Positions 9,066 through 18,075 of a DNA stretch of 64,000 nucleotides are shown one piece after another (the stretch's first letter is position 1; each line of letters begins with the position of its first letter). The stretch comes from Rhodopirellula baltica SH 1 (GTDB lineage Bacteria > Planctomycetota > Planctomycetia > Pirellulales > Pirellulaceae). Below the pieces are notes generated by a model, which was not told where the DNA came from, ran no database searches, and was given only the letters and a program-made list of their open reading frames with translations. The position numbers and the translations under genes are program-made. The stretch spans positions 5,638,001-5,702,000 of the forward strand of contig NC_005027.1 in the NCBI RefSeq assembly GCF_000196115.1. The letters are read 5' to 3'.

Positions 9066-10352
9066 CTAAGGACTGAAAAAACTTAGTGTGTTGAATCCAA
9101 GTCTTTTTTTTACCATGTAGACGGCCAGCAAGTTTTGTGTTGCGACCGCAACCGCAGTCGCAATCGCGGCACCGACAACACCAAAGAAGTTGGTGAGGAC
9201 GAATGCAAGTCCGATAGCAAAAGGCCCAGTTAGAAGGACAATATTTCGGTAATCACGTTCATGATTTGTCATCATCAGCAGATAGCCCACTGAGCCTGTC
9301 AGGAGGTTGATGAACTGACCCAGCGTCAGGATCTGGAGTAGGGCTGATCCCCGTTCATATTCGGCGCCAAAAAAGCCCATCCACATAGAGGGAAATGCAA
9401 GAATCAGTGCAACAAAGGGCGTGGCAGCGATAAGCATCAAGCGATTTGACTGGCGAGATAGTTGCTTGATCTGGCGCATGTCGCTTTTGGTAAACGCAGC
9501 GGAAAATTTGGGTGCCACAACCAAATTGACACCAATCAAAAGAAGGCTCCCAAGCATGGCAGTTCGTTGAGCGGTCGAGAAAATCGCCATGTCCGTACTC
9601 GATAGCATAGCCGAACCCAAAAAATAGCCGGACCATTGAACAACGATGTCCATGATCACAATCGGGGACAAGTAGATGACGGAACGGTTGAAACTGACGT
9701 CAGGTTTCGCAAATGGTGTCCATCGACTTCTTGAGTCCCGCCACCAAACAATCGAAGCAATCGCAAGTGCAACTAAAAGTCCCGATACCAATAGCAGAAC
9801 GAGCGATCTCGCATCGATGGATAAACCAAGAGCAACTAAGATTCCTGTTCCGATAATGATGACTAGCGGGAAAACGGAATTGAGTACAAACGAAGAAATG
9901 CCGGCTCGGTGTCTTCCTTGTATTGCGGAAGCGAGAACTTGTAACAATGCGAGTAAGAAAACGCATAGCGAGGTGATAGGCAAAAGCGTTGCCAGCATTG
10001 GTTTGCCGAATATGTAGTTCGCGATTGACGCAGAAAGCCATGAGGCCACGCATACCACGAGAAAACCTATTGCCGCGATCCGACGATGAGCGACTCCAAT
10101 CACATTGTTAATCAGACCCCAGTCTGAATGCTCATTTGCACCAACCACTTTGAGGATTGCTGTGGGCATTCCCATGGAGGCAACCCGACTGCCCGCTGAA
10201 ACAATCGTGAATGCAATGAAGAATAATCCCGCTTCTGTGGTGTTCAATACACGAGCGACGACAAGGCTTAATGCGAAACTAGCGCCTGCCCCAAATCCAC
10301 GTACCAAGAGTGCGATGAGTACTTGGTGGGATACCCCCTTTGCTCGCGGCAC
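9066..10352 (-). CDS. Polysaccharide flippase (Wzx/MATE-like)
   Basis: 428 residues, almost entirely hydrophobic segments separated by short basic loops, consistent with the 12 or more membrane helices of the MVF/polysaccharide exporter superfamily. The N-terminal stretch ALLVRGFGAGASFALSLVVARVL is typical of the first helix of Wzx proteins. The GTG start is chosen because a strong AGGAG lies 7 bases upstream and no better in-frame start exists. It is the last gene of the minus-strand polysaccharide operon. Inferred role: moving undecaprenyl-linked repeat units across the inner membrane before Wzy polymerisation. The substrate cannot be read from sequence. Confidence 0.82.
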   Translation of the reverse strand: MPRAKGVSHQVLIALLVRGFGAGASFALSLVVARVLNTTEAGLFFIAFTIVSAGSRVASMGMPTAILKVVGANEHSDWGLINNVIGVAHRRIAAIGFLVVCVASWLSASIANYIFGKPMLATLLPITSLCVFLLALLQVLASAIQGRHRAGISSFVLNSVFPLVIIIGTGILVALGLSIDARSLVLLLVSGLLVALAIASIVWWRDSRSRWTPFAKPDVSFNRSVIYLSPIVIMDIVVQWSGYFLGSAMLSSTDMAIFSTAQRTAMLGSLLLIGVNLVVAPKFSAAFTKSDMRQIKQLSRQSNRLMLIAATPFVALILAFPSMWMGFFGAEYERGSALLQILTLGQFINLLTGSVGYLLMMTNHERDYRNIVLLTGPFAIGLAFVLTNFFGVVGAAIATAVAVATQNLLAVYMVKKRLGFNTLSFFSP

Positions 10353-10518
10353 GCATTTTCTCCTAGAGAATTGAATTACCCGAATTTGCGTTCGAATCTA
10401 GTCTTAAAGGTATTGTTGTTAAGCGACAAACTTTTCTAGCTGAATGTCCGCGGGACGCAAGCAAGATACGTTACTTTTGGCAAGACAGCGAGTCTCAATA
10501 AGAGCAGGCGGTAGTCTG

Positions 10519-11439
10519 CTACGAGATTCTGTATCCGTAACGCCTCAGTAGGGGGTATGCAAGCAGGCTTACCTTTCGACGAAGTGCCACTGGGAGTTCT
10601 TTTTGCCAACGATCATCAGTTCTAAAACTGGTCATTCCTGATTGAAATCGATCTGGGTTCCCTCCGATGCTGTGGAACGGTTGGAAATCAAGCCGGCCCT
10701 CATCATCAAATGGGATTGCCTTGCCCTTTAGCGGGTCAATTGCCGCGACGAGATCGTTCATTCGTCCAACAGGGTTCTCCATGAGTCCTTCATAGTTTTG
10801 CATGTAGTAAGGTATTTTTCTCCCAATTAGTTCCGCAATCAAATTCCTCGCAATCCAATTTGAAACGACCCGGCCCGGAGCAATCTTGGTGAACTGCTCA
10901 CCAGTAGCTGGATTGAGTCTCGTTCTTCTCCAAGCAGTTACAACTGCTCTGACGTCGCGCACGAGATGAATAGCATATACATCGAACTCAGGGATCTGCG
11001 ATAAGAGGTATAGCCTGCTCGGTACCTTTGATGAGTCAATCAAAATCTCAGATTTGGACTGCTCTGCAATCGCATTGTACAAGCGTTTTAGCCAGTCTAG
11101 ATAGGCGTTGAAATCTGCCATCCTTTGCCCCAACTTCGCGTGAAACACAGTGCTAGGCAAGGATTTCGTGTGGTCGAACCGTTCATAAAGGGAAGCTGCA
11201 TGGAGCAGTTCGTTTTCGTTCCTGTCGACACTTTCGCAGATTGATCTCCAGAATTTGCAATCGTGAAAATGATGCCCACATGTGCATTTGTCGTTGCTCT
11301 CAATGCCATCGGGAAAGAAACGATATATTTCATTCATGGAGACAACTCCATCAAGGGTGCCTAACATTCGGTCGAGCACAGTGCTGCCGGATCGCCCTGA
11401 ACCGACGATGTACACAATTTTCAGTCTATGATTTGACAC
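10519..11439 (-). CDS. Sulfotransferase family protein
   Basis: About 306 residues. GSGRSGSTVLDRML near the N-terminus is the PAPS 5'-phosphosulfate-binding loop of the sulfotransferase family; HLVRDVRAVVTAW further on fits the 3'-phosphate region (RDPR-like). CTCGHHFHDCKFW may form a small cysteine/histidine site. The GTG at 11439 is preferred, preceded by GAGAAGAGAAA; the frame is open back to 11511, but that would overlap the upstream gene by 86 bases, against 14 from the GTG. It follows another sulfotransferase gene inside a glycan operon, so the acceptor is probably a sugar of the exported polymer (inference). Confidence 0.78.
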   Translation of the reverse strand: MSNHRLKIVYIVGSGRSGSTVLDRMLGTLDGVVSMNEIYRFFPDGIESNDKCTCGHHFHDCKFWRSICESVDRNENELLHAASLYERFDHTKSLPSTVFHAKLGQRMADFNAYLDWLKRLYNAIAEQSKSEILIDSSKVPSRLYLLSQIPEFDVYAIHLVRDVRAVVTAWRRTRLNPATGEQFTKIAPGRVVSNWIARNLIAELIGRKIPYYMQNYEGLMENPVGRMNDLVAAIDPLKGKAIPFDDEGRLDFQPFHSIGGNPDRFQSGMTSFRTDDRWQKELPVALRRKVSLLAYPLLRRYGYRIS

Positions 11440-12397
11440 GACTTTCTCTTCTCGAATCAAGGAGGTCTTGGACTTTAATCCATGTGTCAGACGTGATGGA
11501 GTGAACCGCATCCAACTCAGACGAAGTGAGGAGTCCGCGACCGTATTTGTTGACTTGACTGATGTCGCGTTTCTTGACGTGCGCTTTGGTCTTGCTCGGC
11601 ACGCTAGAACGCTTTTTGGATTTGCTAGTCAACTCATGAATTGTTCGGTCAGCCTCCTCTGTCCACTCTAATCCGAGGTGCTTGTACATTAATTGGTAAT
11701 TTCGAGAGGGTGCCTCGACAACGTGCTGCAGATCGAAGAGCGAAATATGTGATTGACGATTGTCATCAAAGACCGATATTACATAGCTATATACAATGTT
11801 CCAAAGGATAGCAGCATTGGAGACCGGGCACTGATTGTGCTCTGGGACACATCCGGTCCCGGGGTAAGGTAAAGGATGCCCAGCGTGAGCTAGGTTCTCA
11901 GAAAGCTTATTCAAATCGAACGACCAATTCATTCGCTTAAAGCTGGCGGCGATTGCTTCAGGGCTACGAATAAGCACGATCGTGGGAATGTGGGCCAAGT
12001 GAGTAAGGTTAAATATCACAAAGGGGTCTTTCCAGATCAGATTGCGAAGGCCTCTAGCTCTCAATCTCGCGTTTAGGAAGCTTAGTTTTGTGCGACTGCC
12101 GATTGTTCGCTTTCGAAGCCTTCGAAGGATGTTGTCTTCTGGGAAACAGCCTGATTTCAGTTTCGGGCGGAGGCTGCTGATTTCATCGATACAACTGTCA
12201 AAACTTTCGTTCGTGAAGTCGGATTGGCCTGCAATGGCAAAATAGGAAGGGATTTGTGAAAGTCCTGTATGGAAATTGAACGGCTCGTAAACTGTTTGCG
12301 TCGCACCTGCCTTAGAAAGCAATTCCCCAACTGCCGTCGTTCCCGAGCGTGGCATACCAGTTACAACTAACAATTTGGTGTTTGTTGTTGATGACAT
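11426..12397 (-). CDS. Sulfotransferase family protein
   Basis: 323 residues. TGMPRSGTTAVGELLSKAG at the N-terminus is a clear PAPS-binding loop; IVLIRSPEAIAASFKRMNW corresponds to the second PAPS-contacting segment. It differs clearly from the next gene's product, so the pair is not a recent duplication. It lies between the Wzy-like polymerase gene (24 bases upstream) and the second sulfotransferase gene, which overlaps its end. Inferred role: O-sulfation of a polysaccharide unit in the cytoplasm before flipping. Other acceptors such as lipids cannot be excluded. Confidence 0.78.
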   Translation of the reverse strand: MSSTTNTKLLVVTGMPRSGTTAVGELLSKAGATQTVYEPFNFHTGLSQIPSYFAIAGQSDFTNESFDSCIDEISSLRPKLKSGCFPEDNILRRLRKRTIGSRTKLSFLNARLRARGLRNLIWKDPFVIFNLTHLAHIPTIVLIRSPEAIAASFKRMNWSFDLNKLSENLAHAGHPLPYPGTGCVPEHNQCPVSNAAILWNIVYSYVISVFDDNRQSHISLFDLQHVVEAPSRNYQLMYKHLGLEWTEEADRTIHELTSKSKKRSSVPSKTKAHVKKRDISQVNKYGRGLLTSSELDAVHSITSDTWIKVQDLLDSRRESRVKS

Positions 12398-12420
12398 CTT
12401 GAAATTGCAGTTAAGGTTAT

Positions 12421-13746
12421 TTACTTAGAGTATGTAAGTTTGCGGCGATTCGACATGCCTGCGATTGCCTTCACTAGGCAGATCGAAATGAAAAGCGCAT
12501 ATATAGGGTAGCAAGCAGCGATATTTGGTGTGTTAGACACTAAGTATCCAAAAAACAGAAAGATGAAAAAACCAGCGATAATCGGTCTGTCTCGATCGTG
12601 ATGAGTATACGATGGAGTGCTACAGATCTTGATCAAGTATCCAAATGCGAAAGATGACAAAACTAATCCGGGAATACTGAAGTTATAGTACCATTCTGTG
12701 AAAGGCAAAGCCCGCACTCCAGGGTGAGATTTGGGATCGAAGCCGAGGATTTCTGGACCGATATTTCCCCATGCGAATTGATCTCGCCATGGCATGACAC
12801 TGCTAGGCACAAAGCCTAAGACTGAGCTCAGTATGGTCAGTCCTCCATATTGGCTGTCGAAGTCGGACTCTAAGTTACCGAGTAGCCATGCCAGATTTCG
12901 GAAGTCAGGAAAGTTTTCGCCATAAAGGATCTTGCTGTTAATCTCCTGTATGTCCAAGCCAAGGTCTCTTTCACCTCGGAAACTTGACATCGCCACCCCG
13001 CCAATCATCGCAAGTGGCAACAACACTACCAGGAATTGTAAACCACCGAGTTTGCGTCTTTGACAGATCGCAGACAGCCCAACGATGATTGGCATTAACA
13101 CCGCGGTTCGAGTTCCGGATGAGATTGCTGCCAGGAGCATGAACGTCGTGTATGAGAACCATGCAAATCTTGAACTTGAACGTTTTGAACCTTCTAGGCG
13201 AACACACCCAATTGCGATCCCCATCGACGCCAAGGCGGTCATGGACTTCAGCAGGGGCCGTATTTCCTGGTTCTGTTGGGCAAACTTGCGAAACGTTCCA
13301 AACGGCGCCCCCTTTGATAACGCAATTGCCATGAAAAACGCTACTAAAACTATTGCGCTGATTGCAAACGCGTTTGAGCACAAGACCGAACCGATATAGT
13401 GAAACCACTGTCGCTCACTTGCCTTCCCAGTGCGGAACGTGAATTTGCTGGCGATGCAGTAACCAAAAGCGATGCACAAAACTGCTGCGGAGGAAAGTAT
13501 GCTGGCATCACCGATTGCACTTTGGACCGTTTGAATGTGTTTTGGAAGAATTTCTTGCGAGTCGCTACATGCAACAAAGCCAACTACTACCACAGGCATA
13601 AACAATGCTTTGAAGACATAGAAGTTCCCAAGCGTGATCCAGGAGCCAGTCCTTCGTTCGCTCATGAAAATATAAAAACATACGACGGCATGCAGGAAAA
13701 TAGCGAGATACAGTAATGTCGTATCGTTTGGAGAATTTGTGCCCAT
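12421..13746 (-). CDS. O-antigen/polysaccharide polymerase-like membrane protein (Wzy type)
   Basis: 441 residues with about ten or more hydrophobic segments and a large polar loop in the C-terminal half (around FRGERDLGLDIQEINSK and FDSQYGGLTILSSVLGFVPS), the layout seen in Wzy polymerases and the O-antigen ligase superfamily. Wzy proteins share little sequence, so the call rests on topology plus position between glycosyltransferase and sulfotransferase genes with a Wzx in the same operon. A WaaL-type ligase is the main alternative. AT-rich stretches are evident here; one 60-base line (12541-12600) counted by hand is 23/60 GC. Confidence 0.7.
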   Translation of the reverse strand: MGTNSPNDTTLLYLAIFLHAVVCFYIFMSERRTGSWITLGNFYVFKALFMPVVVVGFVACSDSQEILPKHIQTVQSAIGDASILSSAAVLCIAFGYCIASKFTFRTGKASERQWFHYIGSVLCSNAFAISAIVLVAFFMAIALSKGAPFGTFRKFAQQNQEIRPLLKSMTALASMGIAIGCVRLEGSKRSSSRFAWFSYTTFMLLAAISSGTRTAVLMPIIVGLSAICQRRKLGGLQFLVVLLPLAMIGGVAMSSFRGERDLGLDIQEINSKILYGENFPDFRNLAWLLGNLESDFDSQYGGLTILSSVLGFVPSSVMPWRDQFAWGNIGPEILGFDPKSHPGVRALPFTEWYYNFSIPGLVLSSFAFGYLIKICSTPSYTHHDRDRPIIAGFFIFLFFGYLVSNTPNIAACYPIYALFISICLVKAIAGMSNRRKLTYSK

Positions 13747-13762
13747 TTAATAGTGGTTGTGT

Positions 13763-14863
13763 TTAATGACTGCATTTGGGGAGAATTGCGGTAGCGATTT
13801 TATCCGCTGATGCTTCCCAGGTATACTCAATGCATCTCAGGTGCCCATTGATGGACATTCTCTCTCGAATGCTTTCGTTTCCTGCGATTTGGTCCAAGGC
13901 GTCGGACCATGCTTCACCATCCCTCGGGTCTCGATATAGAGCGGCGGAACCACAGGTTTCAGGTATAGCCGCAGTGTTGGAGGCGACAACAGGGCATCCA
14001 CAATACATCGCTTCAATAGGTGGAAGTCCGAAACCTTCGAAGATGGAGGGGAATAGTAGTGCTTTTGCGTTTTGATACAAAGCTTTCAGTTCTTGGTCGG
14101 TGACACGGCCAATAAACTTGGCATCTTTGTGCGCTCCGGTGAAGTGCTTCTGGAAAACGGCGTTGTTACCGCCGCCAGCAACTATGAGAGGGTGCTTCTT
14201 ATTTTTTCGTAGCGCAAGTGCTTCCAGCAACACGCGTATGTTCTTGTGCGGGCTCAGGCTGCCGATAGCAAGAAAATAGCCGTTTTGCTGGATCTTATGT
14301 TTCGACAAGATGTCGTCGCAAGCTTTCACTCGCAGGATATGATCACCACCATTTGGAATGACCATTGCTTTCCCTTTTGGGACCACGCCAAATGATTCTA
14401 GTTGCTGGCGTGAGTATTCTGACACGGTCGCGACGTATTTGGCCCGATGACCCAGTTGAGGCAAGATCCAACGGTACCAGTTGCGAAATGCGAGGGAGTA
14501 CGACTCAGGTGTTAGGAATACCTGAGCATCATGAATCATGACAAGTTGATTTGAGACCGTAACCGGTGCTAGGTTGCAGAGGTTCAGAAGCAGAGCATTC
14601 TTCGCTTGGAAAGGCAGTTCCACCTGCTCCCAGAATTGGCCAGATGTTCGTCCTTTGAGAATTCGTGACGACGTCTTAGGTTCGCCGCAAGCGGCATTCG
14701 GGATTGCAATCGAGCAGGCGCCCTTTAGCCGGCCCGGTTTTTGCTCAAGCCTTTGGGTCACTGAGTTCCAAAGTTCGTGTGCAACCCGCTCCACCCCGGT
14801 TGATGGACGTGTTAAAAACCTCCCGTTTAGCATTATGTCCTGGGGCCTGTCGTTGTTCGTCAT
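13763..14863 (-). CDS. Glycosyltransferase family 4 protein
   Basis: About 366 residues. The C-terminal half carries the GT4 nucleotide-sugar site: LSPHKNIRVLLEAL, a glycine loop LIVAGGGNNAV, FIGRVTDQELKALYQNAKALLFPSIFEGFGLPPIEAM (the EGFGLPxxE acidic motif) and CPVVASNTAAIPE. This is the fold of retaining mannosyl- and glucosyltransferases (GT-B). The start at 14863 is preferred because the upstream GT gene stops at 14865, leaving the pair almost abutting; the longer frame to 14902 would overlap that gene. Inferred role: adding one sugar to the lipid-linked repeat unit in the cytoplasm. Confidence 0.85.
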   Translation of the reverse strand: MTNNDRPQDIMLNGRFLTRPSTGVERVAHELWNSVTQRLEQKPGRLKGACSIAIPNAACGEPKTSSRILKGRTSGQFWEQVELPFQAKNALLLNLCNLAPVTVSNQLVMIHDAQVFLTPESYSLAFRNWYRWILPQLGHRAKYVATVSEYSRQQLESFGVVPKGKAMVIPNGGDHILRVKACDDILSKHKIQQNGYFLAIGSLSPHKNIRVLLEALALRKNKKHPLIVAGGGNNAVFQKHFTGAHKDAKFIGRVTDQELKALYQNAKALLFPSIFEGFGLPPIEAMYCGCPVVASNTAAIPETCGSAALYRDPRDGEAWSDALDQIAGNESIRERMSINGHLRCIEYTWEASADKIATAILPKCSH

Positions 14864-14864
14864 G

Positions 14865-16064
14865 CTAAACTCGCTCCGGTGTTTGCATGCGCTCAACCAC
14901 ATCGCTTACTCGAGTATGAATCCCATTCCTATTGGTGATTTGGTTCAAGAGGTCGCGGAAATTTTGTTGGAAGTTGCTGCGAGAGTACTCAGTGACTGAG
15001 TTTGAGATTTGCTTGACCTTCGATCCGAACTGGTGTGATTCGAGTTCATTGATTGCGGAGATGAGGCAATCGGAAGTTTGTTCGTGGAAGAGGATTCCAT
15101 TGACCCCGTGGCGAACAACATCAACTGCTCCGCCCCGTCCGAAGGCAATGACGGGTGTGCCACGTGCCATTGCCTCTAGTTGTACGATTCCGGCGTCTTC
15201 TTGCTGGGGAAGCAGGAAGGCTCGCGATTTTGATAGTAGTTCATTCTTTACGTCTTCATCTACTCGTCCGGCGAAACGAATGTTTGCCGAGTCTTTGGCA
15301 AGAGCACGTAGTCGAGATTCATCGGGACCTGTGCCAGCAATGACTAGCTGCTTGGTGGGCAAATTCCGGAATGCCTCAATCGCAAGATCAAATCGCTTGT
15401 AGGGTACTAACCGACCTAACGCTAGGTAATCGCCGTTGCGGTCCTGGGCTAGATCGGGAACCACATCATCGTAAGGTGGATATAGAACCGACGCCTTGAT
15501 CTGATAAAAGTCTTTGACTTTCTTGGCGGTTGCAATTGAGTTGGCTATATAAAAGTCGGGGCGACTGCGGCAGTGGAAGTCATGCTGTTTGATCTTGTCC
15601 AGCATTCTAGAGGCAAGGCTGCGCGCACCCCACGGAAGATTTGAAACTCGAGAGTCTAGGGCTGGTTCCCACGCGTAGCGTATCGGTGTGTGTATGTAGC
15701 AAACATGAGTTTGTTCCTTGCGAGTTTTTTTGACATTCTTAGCGACACATGAGGACAAACTGATGATTAAATCGAATTCGCTGAGATCGTGCTGTTCAAT
15801 TGCATGAGACAACAGGGGCAACAGAGCTTGGTGTTTGCGATTCAATATTGGGAGTTTTTGAAGGTAGCTTGTCCGCACACGGGTTTTATCGGGGAAAAGC
15901 TCTTTCACGGCATCGTGAGAGTGGACAGTGGTGAAAATTGGGGCAGTTGGAAAGATTTGAGCCAACGCAAATAGGACTCTTTCTGCGCCACCAAGGTTGG
16001 TCAGCCAGTCAGTAACGAGGCATACTTTGGCTTCGTGCGAAAGTGGTGTGTTGTTAGGAGTCAT
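14865..16064 (-). CDS. Glycosyltransferase family 4 protein (WbaZ-like)
   Basis: 399 residues. The N-terminus VCLVTDWLTNLGGAERVL and the block THVCYIHTPIRYAWEP are typical of the WbaZ/mannosyltransferase-like GT4 subgroup. The C-terminal domain has LGRLVPYKRFDLAIEAFRN, a donor-binding region around VIAGTGPDESRL, and FLLPQQEDAGIVQLEAMARGTPVIAFGRGGAVD, with the E-x7-E-like acidic motif. It starts 70 bases downstream of the wbaP-like stop and is followed directly by the second GT4 gene. Inferred role: early sugar transfer onto undecaprenyl-PP-sugar; the WbaZ resemblance suggests mannose but does not prove it. Confidence 0.86.
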   Translation of the reverse strand: MTPNNTPLSHEAKVCLVTDWLTNLGGAERVLFALAQIFPTAPIFTTVHSHDAVKELFPDKTRVRTSYLQKLPILNRKHQALLPLLSHAIEQHDLSEFDLIISLSSCVAKNVKKTRKEQTHVCYIHTPIRYAWEPALDSRVSNLPWGARSLASRMLDKIKQHDFHCRSRPDFYIANSIATAKKVKDFYQIKASVLYPPYDDVVPDLAQDRNGDYLALGRLVPYKRFDLAIEAFRNLPTKQLVIAGTGPDESRLRALAKDSANIRFAGRVDEDVKNELLSKSRAFLLPQQEDAGIVQLEAMARGTPVIAFGRGGAVDVVRHGVNGILFHEQTSDCLISAINELESHQFGSKVKQISNSVTEYSRSNFQQNFRDLLNQITNRNGIHTRVSDVVERMQTPERV

Positions 16065-16133
16065 TGTATTCTATAGACGATGATAAGCCGTTTTCTTTGC
16101 TCGACGATCAATCGCCTGCGAGACATGCAACGC

Positions 16134-17711
16134 TCAGTATGCTCCCTCTCGGAGCACAATCGTTTTGATTGTGTGGATCAAGATGTAGATGTCGAGCCAC
16201 GGTGACCAATTCGTGACGTAGTAGCTGTCGAAGCGGACGCGTTGGTCGTAGGTTGTTTTGTTTCGGCCTGAGACTTGCCACAGGCCGGTGATTCCTGGAC
16301 GAACGCGTTGGTAGAGTGGCAGCACGCTGCCGTAGAGTGAGGTTTGGGAGGTCATGCATGGTCTGGGGCCTACTAGGCTCATGTCTCCCTTCATTACATT
16401 CCACAGTTGGGGTAGTTCATCGAGGCTGGATTTGCGGAGGAACGATCCTATGCCTGATATGACGCGTGGGTCATTTTGTAATTTCTGGTATTCGATCCAT
16501 TCTTGACGCATGTCTGGGTCGTTCTCGAGATAGTCCTCCAGGACTTGGTCTGCATTGATGACCATTGTCCGGAACTTCCATGCCTTGAAGAGCTTGCCGT
16601 CTTTGCCGACACGAGTTTGGCCATAGAACGCGGGGCCGGGGTCGCGCAACTTCAAGAGAAGGACGAAGGCGAGGATGAACGGAGAAAGTATGGTTAAGGC
16701 GAAGCCTGACAAGCAAATATCGACGAACCGCTTGATGGCTCTCGCGGGATGGTTGTGCAAATGATCTTTCAGGTGGATCCCCATGGCACCAGCACATTCG
16801 CGAGATCCTGACCAGAGACTGGGCAGTTGCATTTGCGAAGGGAGGATCAGCACGTTGGAGAAGTTGCCGGCATGAGACAAAACCTCGTTCATGTCAATTG
16901 TCTGGCAACCGCCCGGAGCCACGATTGACCAGCGAGCTTGTGTCTTTCGACGCAAGCGTTCTAGCCGTTGCACAGATCCCAGGTATGGGATGCCGGTGAG
17001 TTCAAGGGAATCCTGCGATGAGGCCGTCTTGGCAAAATCGACTACACCGAGAGGGCGGAGTCCACGTTGCGGAGCACGGGAATAGTATCTGTAGATCGCC
17101 CTGCCTTGAGGGCCAGAGCCGATGATGATAGCGTTTTCGCCCCACCAGCTCGTGGTGGAGCAGAGACGTCGCGTTGTTAATCGAGCTAGTGGGACAATCA
17201 GCGACGCAAGTGCGCTTGCCATCAAGAAAATTGCCAGTTCGGTAACGCTAAGCGTTGCCAGAACGAGATTTGCGACAATAGCGAAAGCAAAAGCGGCCAT
17301 CGACGCGAGGACGCATTGGCGCAATTCCAGAACAGGGCTCATACCTGTTCCAGGATACAGGCCGTAAATAGCCGCACATGCGACGTAGAACGTCATGACG
17401 CAGATGCTATTCAGTAGTAGGCCCGGATGAAGGCCAATCAAACCCAGCAAGACAAGTGAAAGCGTAGCGGCAAGAATCGAGAACGTTAACGCAGCTATGT
17501 CGGCGATGAATAGCGGGGTCAGTGTTAAAAGCACCTGCAGGGTGCCGGTCGCCTTGTTGCGCGTGATGCGTCGGCGTTTCGAGTTGTTTCCTGTGCGTTC
17601 GGTACGACGTTGATCAGTAACCGCGCCGCTGGGGACGAACGGGTTCAGTTGTTCGATCGTGTCTGTGCAAACGACACCGACCGGGAGCGGATTTGTGTCT
17701 AGTTGCGGCAT
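16134..17711 (-). CDS. wbaP: Undecaprenyl-phosphate sugar phosphotransferase (WbaP type)
   Basis: 525 residues. Four or five hydrophobic segments lie in residues ~55-185, followed by a nucleotide-binding-like domain (NAIIIGSGPQGRAIYRYY) and the conserved C-terminal bacterial sugar transferase domain: KRFVDICLSGFAL, membrane segment, DPGPAFYGQTRVGKDGK, KAWKFRTMV, LRKSSLDELPQLWNVMKGDMSLVGPRP and RVRPGITGLWQVSGRN. This domain moves a sugar-1-phosphate to undecaprenyl phosphate and starts repeat-unit assembly. ATG at 17711 is preferred over the TTG one codon upstream. It is the first gene of the minus-strand operon, so the operon's promoter should lie in the 364 bases upstream. WbaP (Gal-1-P) versus other C6-OH specific subtypes cannot be told by eye. 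Confidence 0.88.
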   Translation of the reverse strand: MPQLDTNPLPVGVVCTDTIEQLNPFVPSGAVTDQRRTERTGNNSKRRRITRNKATGTLQVLLTLTPLFIADIAALTFSILAATLSLVLLGLIGLHPGLLLNSICVMTFYVACAAIYGLYPGTGMSPVLELRQCVLASMAAFAFAIVANLVLATLSVTELAIFLMASALASLIVPLARLTTRRLCSTTSWWGENAIIIGSGPQGRAIYRYYSRAPQRGLRPLGVVDFAKTASSQDSLELTGIPYLGSVQRLERLRRKTQARWSIVAPGGCQTIDMNEVLSHAGNFSNVLILPSQMQLPSLWSGSRECAGAMGIHLKDHLHNHPARAIKRFVDICLSGFALTILSPFILAFVLLLKLRDPGPAFYGQTRVGKDGKLFKAWKFRTMVINADQVLEDYLENDPDMRQEWIEYQKLQNDPRVISGIGSFLRKSSLDELPQLWNVMKGDMSLVGPRPCMTSQTSLYGSVLPLYQRVRPGITGLWQVSGRNKTTYDQRVRFDSYYVTNWSPWLDIYILIHTIKTIVLREGAY

Positions 17712-18075
17712 CAAACGCTAGCCAAGGTGAACAAACAAAGAAGAGTGGGCGCTCCAGTCACCTTTCATTCGGTGGCTGGACGGTTGGCATTGTAATTGCG
17801 CTAACCAGGAATAAAGGCAGCTTCGCTCGACTTTCGAGCTGATCAATGGCGAGGTGCCGCCATCTCGTTATAAAGGTGTTTTGGTTTCCGTTAGGTAAAG
17901 TGTTTCAAGGATTTGGGAGGATTATGGAGCCGGACACTTGAGTCCATTGATGGGCTGTCGCACTTCAGATCTCACGTGAATGGGGGTCGGATTTGTTCGG
18001 ATCAACGCCAACGATTTTCAGTTTGATCGCTCATCCACCAGCGCTCACAAGTCGTCCATCCTCGACGTTGCGCTG
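17712..18075. other. Intergenic region upstream of the polysaccharide operon
   Basis: No convincing ORF. It must hold the promoter of the minus-strand wbaP operon and the 3' end of the radical SAM transcript. The only structure noticed is an imperfect hairpin at 17754-17779 (CCAGTCACC with GGTGGCTGG, one mismatch, 8-base loop) without a T-run. No clear -35/-10 pair was found. Confidence 0.5.
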
